From: JAJEEA01 sp965243615
Lineage (GTDB): Bacteria; Acidobacteriota; Vicinamibacteria; Vicinamibacterales; UBA8438
Direction: 5' to 3'
DNA: 64,000 nucleotides
Assembly (NCBI GenBank): GCA_965243615.1
Contig: CBDEVO010000003.1
Location: 1,240,001 to 1,304,000 of the forward strand
Under the pieces are notes generated by a model. It was not told where the DNA came from. It searched no databases and saw only the letters and a program-made list of their open reading frames with translations. A program made the translations under genes and the position numbers. This document shows positions 53,037-61,826 of the stretch, one piece after another. Position 1 is the stretch's first letter, and each line of letters starts with the position of its first letter.

Positions 53037-55740
53037 CTACTCGACGCGGAGTGCAGCCATCGGGTCGACGCGGATCGCCCGCCGTGCCGGCAGCCAGCTC
53101 GCGAGCAGGCAGATTGCGGCGAGCAGCGCCGCCACCGCGGCGAAGACGGCCGGCTCGAGCGGTCTGGTTTCGAAAAGCAGGGCCTGGAGCTGTCGGGTCA
53201 GCGCCGCCGCCGCGCCGGTGCCGAGCGCCGCGCCGGCCAGCGCCAGCCCGCCGGCCTCCGCCAGCACCAGCCGGCGGATGTCGCCCGTCTGCGCCCCCAC
53301 CGCCATGCGCACCGCAATCTCGCGCCGCCGCCGCGTCACCATGTACGCGATGACCCCGTAGAGGCCGACGACCGCCAGCAGCAGGGCGAACGCGGCGGCG
53401 ACCATCAGCAGGACCATGACGAACGCCCGTTGCGCGCGCGCACCGGCGGCCAGGGTCTCCAGGGTGGCGGCGCCCGCGATTGGGAGGCCGGGACTAAGAC
53501 CGTGCACAATCTCGCGTACCCCGGCGGTCAGCGCGGTCGCGTTCGCGCCGCGCAGCACGTAGCGCATGGACGGGGGCACGAAGTTCATGTCGCCGTCGCC
53601 GTCCGTGAACGACATCGGGTAGTAGCTCATCGCCGGCGGGTCATCGTGGAGGGCCGTCTCATGCACGTCCTCGACCACCCCGACGACCCGGAACCACCCG
53701 TCGCCAGCCGGTACCGGCAGACCGCCCGGCCTGATCCCCTTGCCCAGCGCCGGTTCTCCCGGCCAGTACGTCTCCGCCAGCGACCGCGACACGATGGCGA
53801 CCGGCGCCCTTTCGGCATCCAGGCGGTCGAGGTCGCGGCCCCCGAGCAGCGCAATGCCCATCGTCTCGAAGTAGCCGGGCGACACCCGCTTGAAAGGGAG
53901 CACCGGCCGCGCGGCGTCCGTGTCGCGCCACCCCTCGAAGTGAAAGTCCGCCGTCTCGGCAAAGCCGGTCAGGGGCATGCTGGTCGCCGCTGCCGAGCGA
54001 GAGACGCCGGGCAGGCCGTTCAGCCCTTCGAGCATTCGGCGGTGGAAAGCCAGCCGCGATTCGGAGGTCGGGTAGCCGCCGTCCAGCGTCAGTCCGAACG
54101 TGAGCGCGCCGGTCGGATCGAAGCCGGGATCGACGGCGGCCAGCCGCTGGAACGAGTGGACCGCCAGCCCCGCCCCGACGAGCAGGGTGAGCGCGAGGGA
54201 GATCTGCGCCACCACCATCCCCCGGCGGGCGAGCTGCCGGTCCCGGCCGTCGGTGGCGCCGCGCGCGCCCGCCGTCAGGTTGGCCGCCGTCCCGACCGCG
54301 CTCGCGCGCCACGCCGGCAGCAAGCCGAGGAGCAGGCCGGCCGCGACCGAGACGGCCAGCCCGAAGAGCAGCACCGGGCCGTCGACCGAGACTTCGTGGA
54401 GCCGCGGCAGGTCCCCGGGGGCGGCAAGCACGAACGCCCGCACCGCCAGCCAGGCGAGCGGCACCGCCGCGGCGCCGCCGGCCAGACCGAGCAGCAGGCT
54501 CTCGAGGAGGACCGAGCCCGCGAGCCCCCGGCGATGGGCGCCCAGGGCGAAGCGAACGGCGAGCTCGCCGGTGCGCGCCTCGGAGCGAACGAGGAACAGG
54601 TTGGCGACGTTGAGGCAGGCGACCAGCAGCAGGATCCCGACCGCGCTCATCAGGATCCACAGCGTTGCCCGGATGTCGCCCACGACGGTCTCGAGAAGCG
54701 GGACGATCAGGGGCCGGAAGCCGCGCTCGGCCAGAAAGGGCGCGGCATACTGGTCTGGAAAGACGTCGGTCAGATTCGACACGAGCGTCTCCAGCTCGGC
54801 CTGCCCCTGCGCCAGCGTGACGCCTTCCGCGAGGCGCGCCACGCCGCGATAGAAGAAGTTGCCCAGTTGCGTGGTCTCCCGATCGATGCGGAGGGGCAGC
54901 CAAAGCGCCGTCTCCAGCCCGGACAACGCGAATGCCGGCGGCATCACCCCCACCACCTTGGTGCGCGTCCTGTCGATGTCGATGATCCGGCCCACCACCC
55001 CCGGGTCGCCACCGAACCGCGCGCGCCACAGGGCATCGCCGAGCACCGCCACCGGGGGCGCGTCCGGTTGCGCGTCGGTGACGGTGAGGACCCGGCCGAG
55101 GCGCGGCGGGGTTCGCAACACGTCGAAGAACGACGGCGTGACGTGAGTTGCCGTCACGCGCTGCGGATCGTCGGGGTCGGTGAGGTTCGCGCCACCCGCC
55201 GCGTACGCCGACACGGCGTCGAGGGTGCGGCTCTCCTCGGCGTAGCGGAAGTAGAGCGGGCCGGAGAACCCCAGGCTGCGGCCGCCGCTCCCGCGACTGT
55301 CGTTCCCGGACCAGGCGAGCGTCACCATCCGATCGGCGTCCGGGAACGGCAACGGCCGCAGGAGCACCGCGTTGACGATGGTGAAGATCGCGATGGCGGC
55401 GCCGGCACCCAGCGCGAGAGTCAGCACCGCGACGCCGGTGAACAGGGGGTTGCGCGCGAACGACCGCAGGCAGCGCCGCAGCTCCCGGCGGGTCTGCTCG
55501 ACCCGTGCGCCGAGCCGGACGTCCCGCACCTGCTCGGTGACCGCATCGAGCCCGCCGAACTCCAGCTTCGCTGCGCGCCGGGCCTGCCGCGACGACAGCC
55601 CCGCCGCCATCTTCTGCTCCGTCAGCAGGTCGACCGCCTGGGCCAGCTCCTGACGGAGCTCCTGCTCGACCTGATCCCGGCGGAAGAGGAAACGCAGGAA
55701 AATGCCGCAGCCTGGCGCGCAGCGTGGTGATGGCGAACAT
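53037..55740 (-). CDS. FtsX/MacB-like permease (ADOP type) with N-terminal frameshift
   Basis: The body of about 880 residues has the ADOP layout: a small cytosolic N-domain (RRDQVEQELRQELAQAVDLL), helix, periplasmic MacB_PCD region, three helices (LWILMSAVGILLLVACLNVA), a second periplasmic region and three C-terminal helices. The best start is the ATG at 55740 with AGGGAGG 6 bases ahead (MFAITTLRARLRHF), but the frame shifts at a run of four T (55702-55699, minus strand): one T fewer would give RHFLRFLFRRDQVE. An in-frame start at 55823 gives an unlikely N-terminus. Either a sequencing error or a mutation. The family moves peptides, lipoproteins or drugs, usually without a cognate ATPase nearby. 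Confidence 0.82.
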
Positions 55741-55822
55741 CGTCGGCCTCCCTGCAGGCCGTGGTCTTGGCGATGTGGAAGACGGAGGCCATTTTCCGCC
55801 TTGATCTCGGTCCAGAGCGGCA

Positions 55823-56155
55823 CTACACGCCCTGTTCGGACAAGTACTCCTCTAGCGCCTCCACCACGACCGCGTTCAGGCTCCGGTCCTTGACGCGGGC
55901 AAGTGTGCTGGCCCGCCGGTGAGTCGTTGGGGAGAGGCGAACGACGAACCTTCCCGAGAACGGTTTTTCCGGTTCTTCACCGTCCTTCCTGCAGCCGTCG
56001 AGGTAGAAATCGACGGAGTCGTGGAAGGCCTGCCGAACTTCGTCGACGGTCGAGCCGCGGAAGTCCACGTGGTCACGGTGAAGGTTCACGACGGTGCCGT
56101 ACAACTGGTCACCGTCGACGTCGACCTTGCCGAGGTATCCCTTGTACTCCATCAT
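55823..56155 (-). CDS. hicB: HicB-type antitoxin
   Basis: 110 residues. The N-terminal part (MEYKGYLGKVDVDGDQLYGT, FRGSTVDEVRQAFHDSVDFY) is the HicB degraded RNase H fold; the C-terminal part (FVVRLSPTTHRRASTLARVK, LNAVVVEALEEYL) is a ribbon-helix-helix DNA-binding domain. It neutralises HicA and represses the operon. Its start overlaps the toxin stop by 4 bases. Confidence 0.92.
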   Translation of the reverse strand: MMEYKGYLGKVDVDGDQLYGTVVNLHRDHVDFRGSTVDEVRQAFHDSVDFYLDGCRKDGEEPEKPFSGRFVVRLSPTTHRRASTLARVKDRSLNAVVVEALEEYLSEQGV

Positions 56156-56403
56156 GGCTCGACTCCCATTCTCTTGAGCACGTTCATGACCACACGCACG
56201 GCCGCACGTCCCGTCTCGCTGGCGGGGTGCGGTACGTGAAACACCGCCCTCGTTCCGTCAGGAAAGCGAAACCGCACGCGAGATCCTGCCTGCTCCCGTC
56301 TCTCGGCGCCCAGCTCGGCGAACAGCCCCTCGATGTCCGACCAGTCCAGATTCGCCTGGACATCGTAGATCGCCGCCAGGGTTCGACGGTGTTTACGCTT
56401 CAT
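56152..56403 (-). CDS. hicA: HicA-type mRNA interferase toxin
   Basis: 83 residues, dsRBD-like fold with LDWSDIEGLFAELGAE and GSRVRFRFPDGTRAVFHVPH. The position usually held by the catalytic His (G-S-H) is Arg here; many HicA of this subgroup instead carry the later His residues (FHVPHP), so activity cannot be excluded. First gene of the hicAB operon. Confidence 0.88.
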   Translation of the reverse strand: MKRKHRRTLAAIYDVQANLDWSDIEGLFAELGAERREQAGSRVRFRFPDGTRAVFHVPHPASETGRAAVRVVMNVLKRMGVEP

Positions 56404-56410
56404 GCAAGCT

Positions 56411-56433
56411 GGCAGTATTGTATTTTAGTATCG
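56411..56433 (-). promoter_or_regulatory. AT-rich promoter/operator of hicAB
   Basis: An AT-rich island in GC-rich DNA, with direct repeats AGTAT at 56414-56418 and 56427-56431 and a minus-strand TACAAT (56422-56417) 14 bases before hicA. It is a likely -10 region and HicB binding site. Confidence 0.45.
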
Positions 56434-56455
56434 CTGGCGGAATCGAGACGGCTGT

Positions 56456-56912
56456 CTACGACGTCCGCCATCGCTGCCAGAACGGCGGTTCGAAGCGGCC
56501 TCGGCGGTGCGCGAGGACGAGGAGGACGGCGGCCACGGCCAGGCACAGCGTGACCGCGAATACGGAGCCGTCCAGGCCGGAGCCGCCGCCGGAGAGCAGG
56601 TCGGGGCCCGTGGCCCAGCTCCTTCGGCGCGCCGGCCCAGGCCAGCTCCGCGGCCCGCCGCTGCTCCACGAAGCGCACGTACCCCAGGTAGGCCAAGTGA
56701 GCGACGACGGCGAGGGTGATCGCGGTCGCGAGCGAGGTCGCTCGCCACGGGCCGAGGCCCAGGCCCTCGTACAGCGGGCCGAGCAGCACCCGCGCGAGGT
56801 TCCCGACGACGATGATCGCCAGGAACCCGAGGACGATCCGCGTCAGGGGGAAGCGGAGGACGCGGCCCGGCCAGCGCCCCCGCCACCCGTGGTCGTGCTC
56901 GTCGGCCGTCAC
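56456..56912 (-). pseudogene. CPBP (CAAX-like) membrane protease remnant
   Basis: The GTG at 56912 overlaps the sugar-dehydrogenase stop. The first frame gives LRFPLTRIVLGFLAIIVVGN and YVRFVEQRRAAELAWAGAPK, the usual N-terminus of CPBP proteases. After KELGHG one extra C shifts the frame, and PDLLSGGGSGLDGSVFAVTL with AVLLVLAHRRGRFEPPFWQR follows, the usual C-terminus. The catalytic middle (EExxxR and His helices, about 150 residues) is absent. Thus an internal deletion plus frameshift, non-functional as a protease. Confidence 0.72.
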
Positions 56913-58123
56913 TCCGACGGTTCGATGCGCAGCAGCGCGCCGTCGTCGACGTGGTCCGTCAGCACGTAGAGGAGCTCGTCGGGCCCCTGGCGCACCTCGC
57001 GGACGCGCTGGCGGAACTCCTGCAGCAGCGACTCGCGCCGCAGCTCCTCCATCAGGTCGTTCAGCACGATGCGCTGCAGGTTGCCGGTGCCGGGGATGCC
57101 GCCCTCCTGGAGGGCGCCGACGAAGACGTTGCCCTTCCAGGCCGGGAATGCGTCGCCGGTGTAGACGGCGAGGCCGGCGGCGGCGATGGCGGGCAGCCAC
57201 ACCACGACCGGCGACTCGTAGCCGTCGCGGGTCGGATGCGACGAGACGCGCGCGCCGGGATAGAGGCGCCCGAAGCTCATCAGGGGCCAGCCGTAGTTGC
57301 GGCCGGGCAGGAGGACGTTGAGCTCGTCGCCGCCGTTGGGGCCGTTCTCGTGCTGCCAGATGTCCCCGGTCCCGGGGTGCAGCGCGAGCCCGAGGGTGTT
57401 GCGGTGCCCGATGGTGTAGATCTCCGGCCGGTGGCCGGGCTCGCCCACGAAGGGGTTGTCGTCGGGCACCGTGCCGTCGTCGTTGAGGCGCAGCATCTTG
57501 CCGCGCAGGCTCATGGGGTCCTGCGGGGCCATGAGGAGGTCGCCGTCCTGCGACCGGATGCGGCCGCCGGTCGACATGTAGACCTTGCCGTCGGTGCCGA
57601 AGGCGACGCGGCCGTTGAGCCCCGAGTTCGTGTAGAAGGGCTCGGTGACCACGAGGTCCTCGACATCGTGCAGCGCGTGCCCCTCGAGCCGGCCCCGCGC
57701 GAGGGCCGGCGAGCCGCGGCCGTCGTCGTGGCCCTTGGTGTAGGTCATGTAGACGAGCCCGTTGTCCGCGAACTCGGGGTGGAGGGCCACGTCCATCAGG
57801 CCGCCGTTGCCGTCGGTCCGCACCTCGGGCAGGCCGCTGATCGGGTTCGGGTCGAGCACGTCGTCGCGCACCACGCGCAGTCGGCCGTCGCGCTCGGTCA
57901 CGAGCATGCCGCCGCCGGGCATGAACGCGATGGCCCACGGGTGCGACAGGCCTCTCGCCACCACGCTGACGCGAATCTTGTGCTGTTCCGCGGTGTCGAT
58001 GACCCAGGGGCCGTCGCCGAGCGGCGGCACGGGCACGCCGATGGGGTCGTCCTGGGCGTGGGCGACCGCGAGCAGGCAGAGCAGCAGGGGCGCCGCGAGG
58101 AAAAGCGAACGTCTGACCTTCAT
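56909..58123 (-). CDS. PQQ-dependent sugar dehydrogenase (GSDH family)
   Basis: 404 residues, GGGAGG 6 bases before the ATG. Signal peptide ends at VAHAQ. The six-bladed soluble glucose/aldose dehydrogenase fold is shown by ARGLSHPWAIAFMPGGGMLV (with the catalytic His), GGLMDVALHPEFADNGLVYM, YTIGHRNTLGLALHPGTG and ENGPNGGDELNVLLPGRNYG. It oxidises aldoses or related compounds in the periplasm. It is the third gene of a leftward cluster of exported proteins, 61 bases after the CMD-fold gene. Confidence 0.92.
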   Translation of the reverse strand: MKVRRSLFLAAPLLLCLLAVAHAQDDPIGVPVPPLGDGPWVIDTAEQHKIRVSVVARGLSHPWAIAFMPGGGMLVTERDGRLRVVRDDVLDPNPISGLPEVRTDGNGGLMDVALHPEFADNGLVYMTYTKGHDDGRGSPALARGRLEGHALHDVEDLVVTEPFYTNSGLNGRVAFGTDGKVYMSTGGRIRSQDGDLLMAPQDPMSLRGKMLRLNDDGTVPDDNPFVGEPGHRPEIYTIGHRNTLGLALHPGTGDIWQHENGPNGGDELNVLLPGRNYGWPLMSFGRLYPGARVSSHPTRDGYESPVVVWLPAIAAAGLAVYTGDAFPAWKGNVFVGALQEGGIPGTGNLQRIVLNDLMEELRRESLLQEFRQRVREVRQGPDELLYVLTDHVDDGALLRIEPSE

Positions 58124-58184
58124 TCCAACCTCCCGAATGAGCCGCTACCGGCTCGCTGAATGACTCTCGCCGATTGCCGCGCCG

Positions 58185-59369
58185 CTAGTCGACCGGCAGG
58201 AGCGGCTCCACGCCCTCCGGCAGGTGCTGGTCGAAGGCGGCCAGCACCGCGGCGTCGGCGGCGTGGGCCCCCATCAGGCCGACGATGTCCACCAGGTCCT
58301 GCACGCCGAACGCCTGCTCCGTGCGTGCGTAGGTCTCCGCGCTGACGTTGTGCACCTCGCCGAACAGCTCGCGGCCGAACGCGATGAGGGCGGCGTCCCT
58401 CTCGTCGAGCCCCGTCACCGGGCCGCCGTGCCGGATGACGTCGATCACCTCGGGCTCGACCCCCGCCTCGATCGCCTTCGGCTCGTTCATCGTCCAGTCG
58501 ACCTGCGAGTCGTGGGTGCGCGCCGTCACGAGGACGGCGATCTGCATCGTCCGGCGCCCCACCCGGTCCTCGAGCGTGTCCTGACCGGCCCCGTAGGCGC
58601 GGATGACTCCCGGCCCGATGCCAGACGGCGACAGCATGCGGCCGTACAGCTCGGCCACCGAGGTCCGACTCGCGGGGCTGCGCAGCGGCAGCCGGCTCCG
58701 CGAGTCGGGGTGGATGTCGTCGGGATGGGTGAACGGCAGGGGCAGCGACTGCCGCCAGCCGGCCGGCATGCGCTGGTTGAACGCGGTCAGGGTCGCGGCG
58801 GTGCTCGCGTAGCGGCCCATCACGTCGACGATGTCGACGAGGTTCGTCTTGCCGTGCAGGGCCAGCGCCCGCGCGTAGGTGTCGGCGCTGAGCCGCCGCG
58901 TGCCGAACAGCTCGCGGCCCAGCTCGATGATGATCGCCTCGCGGTCGCTCATCCCCGTCAGCGGATTCCGGTGCCGCACGACGTCGATGATGCCGTCGTC
59001 GAGCCCGACCGCGAGCGCCTCGAGCTCGTGCAGCGCCCACTCGTAGGGCTGGTCGTACTCGCGGGCCGTCGTCAGCACCGTCAGCTCGGTCAACTGCCGC
59101 CCCATGGGCGCCTCGAACCGCAGGCTCGCGCCCGACCCGTGCAGCCGCAGGGCCGCCGCCCCGGTGGGCGCTCCGGCCGGGCCCGCCACCGCGGCGTCGT
59201 AGGCCGCGCGGCGCGACGGATCGAGCTCCTCGCGGTCGATGGGCGGCAGGCGGCTGCGCGACTCGGGGTTCACGTCGTCGGGAAGCTGGCCGGCGTGCGC
59301 GGCCGGCGCTCCGGCCGCGAGGATTCCGACGCATGCCAGCAGGACCGCGGTCCGTGTTCTTCGCCTCAT
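58185..59369 (-). CDS. Exported tandem carboxymuconolactone-decarboxylase-fold protein
   Basis: 394 residues, AGGAG 8 bases before the ATG. Signal peptide ends at AAHAG. Two CMD/AhpD-like domains: residues about 45-190 (LTELTVLTTAREYDQPYEWA, IIDVVRHRNPLTGMSDREAI) and 220-385 (MQIAVLVTARTHDSQVDWTM, VIDVIRHGGPVTGLDERDAA). Each follows the CMD pattern of a helix with REY/THD, W-x-x-x-E and D-V-I/V-R-H. No CxxC, so not a peroxiredoxin-type AhpD. The His of the first domain (WALHELEA) is retained, the second has N (WTMNEPKA). Cytosolic relatives are gamma-CMD lyases; a periplasmic double form is unusual. Substrate unknown. Confidence 0.82.
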   Translation of the reverse strand: MRRRTRTAVLLACVGILAAGAPAAHAGQLPDDVNPESRSRLPPIDREELDPSRRAAYDAAVAGPAGAPTGAAALRLHGSGASLRFEAPMGRQLTELTVLTTAREYDQPYEWALHELEALAVGLDDGIIDVVRHRNPLTGMSDREAIIIELGRELFGTRRLSADTYARALALHGKTNLVDIVDVMGRYASTAATLTAFNQRMPAGWRQSLPLPFTHPDDIHPDSRSRLPLRSPASRTSVAELYGRMLSPSGIGPGVIRAYGAGQDTLEDRVGRRTMQIAVLVTARTHDSQVDWTMNEPKAIEAGVEPEVIDVIRHGGPVTGLDERDAALIAFGRELFGEVHNVSAETYARTEQAFGVQDLVDIVGLMGAHAADAAVLAAFDQHLPEGVEPLLPVD

Positions 59370-59441
59370 GTCCCGTCTCCTGTTCTCGAACGGTGTCGCG
59401 TCGGCCTCATTCTATTGCTCGCGCGGCGACGTTCAACCCGG

Positions 59442-60647
59442 TCACGGCGCGACGACGGCGATCCCTTCGATCTCCAGCAGCGCGTCGTCCGCGAAGAGCG
59501 CCTGGATGCCGAGCAGGGTCGCGGCGGGCACCGCCTCGTCGGGGAAGCCGTGCGCCCTGCGGGCCGCGTCGACCACCGCGAAGTCGCCCCGCGTGTACTC
59601 GGGCATGTAGATCACGACCTTCAGCAGGTCCTCCGGCGCGGCGCCGGCCGCCTCGAGGCGGCGCCTGAGGTTGGCGTAGACCTGATCGGCCTGGTTCTCG
59701 AGCGAGTCGCCGGGCTGGCCCACCTGGCCCGAGACCTGCACCACCTTGGGCCCGCTCGGGCCGCTGGCCGACACCGCCTGGGTGAAGCCGGTGGCCGGAT
59801 CGATGAACTCGCGCTCGACGGCGTTGCCGTCCACCTCGACGACGGCGATGCCGTCGATCTCGACCAGGAACTGCTCCGACGCGAGGGCGGGAATCCCCAG
59901 CAGGGTGCTCGCCGGCATGTCCTCGAGGGCCAGCGCCTCCTCGCGGCCGGCGCGGTACTCGGCCAGATGCGTCGCCGGATCGAAGTCGACGATGTAGGTG
60001 GTGGCCTTGACGAGGTCCGCGAGGGACGCCCCCGCCGCGTCGAGCTGCTGGTTGACCCGCCCCCACACCGCCGCCGTCTGCGCCGCCACGCCGTCGCCGC
60101 CGCCGACCTGCCCTGCCACGTAGACCGTCTTGACGCCGTTCGCGGTCACCGCCACCGCGCCGTGGAAGCCGTTCGACGGGTTGAAGCGCTCGATCTCGAG
60201 GTCGGCCCCCGGCTCGGCCACCACCGCGATGGCCTCGATCTCGACCCGCAGCGTCTCCGCGAACAGCTCCCGCACGCCGATCATCGTGCTCGCCGGCCAG
60301 TGGGGCTCGGGGAAGGTCGCCAGCCGCACTTCGGCAATCAGCGGGTACTGCGCGGGCTCGAAGTCCTTCACGAAGATGCGCACCTTCACCACGTCCGCGG
60401 GCGTGGCCCCCGCCTGCTCGAGCCGCCGCACCACCCCCGCGAACGCCGACTCGACGTGCTCGCGCAGCGTGTCGCCCTGCCCGACCTGCCCGGACACGAA
60501 GACGGTCTTGACGCCGTCGTGCGTCGAGGTGACGACCTGCGTGAAGCCGCCGCTGGGATCGATGTAGTCGACCTGCGCCGCCGCGATGCCCGGCATCAGG
60601 GCCGCGAGCAGGCCCGCGGCGAGGGGAAACCTGTTTCTGTACGCCAT
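59442..60647 (-). CDS. Exported triple Rid (YjgF/UK114) domain protein
   Basis: 401 residues from the ATG at 60647 (GGAG 8 bases upstream). Signal peptide ends at IAAAQ. Three Rid domains follow (about 26-145, 152-272, 278-401), each with VFVSGQVG, VYVAGQVG or VQVSGQVG and ending VEIEAIAVV, VEIDGIAVV or LEIEGIAVV. Rid proteins are normally separate 13-15 kDa subunits that trimerise; here one chain could form the trimer. The active-site Arg of RidA (P-A-R-S) is replaced by Ser120, Ser247 and Ala376 (WPASTMIG, MPASTLLG, VPAATLLG), so classical imine deaminase activity is unlikely. First gene of the leftward exported cluster. Confidence 0.88.
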   Translation of the reverse strand: MAYRNRFPLAAGLLAALMPGIAAAQVDYIDPSGGFTQVVTSTHDGVKTVFVSGQVGQGDTLREHVESAFAGVVRRLEQAGATPADVVKVRIFVKDFEPAQYPLIAEVRLATFPEPHWPASTMIGVRELFAETLRVEIEAIAVVAEPGADLEIERFNPSNGFHGAVAVTANGVKTVYVAGQVGGGDGVAAQTAAVWGRVNQQLDAAGASLADLVKATTYIVDFDPATHLAEYRAGREEALALEDMPASTLLGIPALASEQFLVEIDGIAVVEVDGNAVEREFIDPATGFTQAVSASGPSGPKVVQVSGQVGQPGDSLENQADQVYANLRRRLEAAGAAPEDLLKVVIYMPEYTRGDFAVVDAARRAHGFPDEAVPAATLLGIQALFADDALLEIEGIAVVAP

Positions 60648-60839
60648 GTTCTGTTCTCCATCCGGCCGCGCGTTCATCTCGCGCCGGGTCCGACAGATGA
60701 TACCGCGCCACGGGAGCGACGACCGCGGGAGCTTCGGAGATCGGGAGGTTGCCGGTCGGCCGGGTGTCCCGGTTGCTTGCGGCGTCGGGCGGCGCCGGTT
60801 CCGCGCTGACCCCGTCAGGGGTGCGCCCGCGGTTGGACC

Positions 60840-60876
60840 TTGACATCCGCTCGGGAAGATATACAAATGATATACA
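60840..60876 (+). promoter_or_regulatory. Promoter/operator of the DUF1778-GNAT module
   Basis: A consensus TTGACA at 60840-60845 is followed by GATATACA at 60858-60865 and 60869-60876, direct repeats one helical turn apart. The TATACA in the first repeat could be the -10, with a short 14-base spacer. The repeats are a likely antitoxin operator. Confidence 0.5.
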
Positions 60877-60928
60877 CGACGCGGGTCGCGAGAGGTCGTG
60901 GGCTCGCCGGAGCAAGGCGGAGGGTCAC

Positions 60929-61186
60929 GTGGGGCAGGTCAATTTCCGAATGAAGGACGAGCGCCTCTCGCTCATCGACAGGGCGGCGGCGATCCGAGGG
61001 GTCACCCGCACGGAGTTCGTGCTCCGGTCCAGCGAAGCGGCGGCGATAGAGACCTTGAGCGAGCGCCCCATCATCGCGCTCGACGACGAGGCGTACGACG
61101 CGTTCGTTGCCGCCCTCGATGCGCCGGTGGCGCCGAACGCCCGCTTGAAGAGACAGTTGGCGCGCCGGCCGCAGTGGGAGCGATGA
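60929..61186 (+). CDS. DUF1778 (TacA-type) antitoxin
   Basis: 85 residues from a GTG preceded by GGAGGG. Ribbon-helix-helix start (VNFRMKDERLSLIDRAAAIR, GVTRTEFVLRSSEAAAIETL) and C-terminal toxin-binding tail (ALDDEAYDAFVAALDAPV). It overlaps the GNAT toxin start by 4 bases. Confidence 0.92.
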   Translation: MGQVNFRMKDERLSLIDRAAAIRGVTRTEFVLRSSEAAAIETLSERPIIALDDEAYDAFVAALDAPVAPNARLKRQLARRPQWER

Positions 61187-61671
61187 CCGCGCCCGAGCCG
61201 ATCAGCGAGCGACATGACGTCTCGCGGTTCAGGTCGGGAGCAGAGAGCCTCGACATCTGGTTGCAGCGCAAGGCCCGACTGAACGGGGCCAAGGGGGGCT
61301 CGCGGACCTACGTCGTCTGCGAGGGCGACCGGGTGATTGGTTTCTACAGCCTCGCCGCCAGCTCCGTGGAACGGCGGCGGGTCTCGTCTCGCGTCGGGCG
61401 GAGCATGCCCGAACCGATTCCGGTGATCCTGCTCGGGCAACTGGCGGTGGACACCGGCTACCGCGGCCGAGGTCTGGGAGCCGACCTGTTGAGCGATGCC
61501 GCCAAGAGAGCGCTGGCGGCGGCCGACGTCATCGGTGCGCGTGCCCTTGTCGTCCAGGCGCTCGACGACGAAGCCAGGGGGTTCTACGAACGATTCGGCT
61601 TCCGGCCCTTTTCGAGTCGGGAGCCTCTCATGCTGATCCTGCGAGTCTCCGACCTGAGAGCGGCGCTGTAG
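61183..61671 (+). CDS. GNAT-family toxin (TacT-like)
   Basis: 162 residues. EPISERHDVSRFRSGAESLD and WLQRKARLN form the typical TacT N-terminus; TGYRGRGLGADLL is the acetyl-CoA pyrophosphate loop, and YERFGFRPF the catalytic Tyr region. TacT toxins acetylate aminoacyl-tRNA and stop translation. Paired with the DUF1778 antitoxin. Confidence 0.93.
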   Translation: MTAPEPISERHDVSRFRSGAESLDIWLQRKARLNGAKGGSRTYVVCEGDRVIGFYSLAASSVERRRVSSRVGRSMPEPIPVILLGQLAVDTGYRGRGLGADLLSDAAKRALAAADVIGARALVVQALDDEARGFYERFGFRPFSSREPLMLILRVSDLRAAL

Positions 61672-61826
61672 CGGCACTGTCAGGTGGGGGGAGCTACCGA
61701 AATGCCTGCTCTCTCGGTTCTGTCGTCAACGATTCTGCAGGTGATTGAGCATGGTCGGGCGGAATCTCGGGCCGACTGTCGCCTGGAGGGGTCGCGGATC
61801 GACGCCGGAGCTGGAATCCGTCCGAG

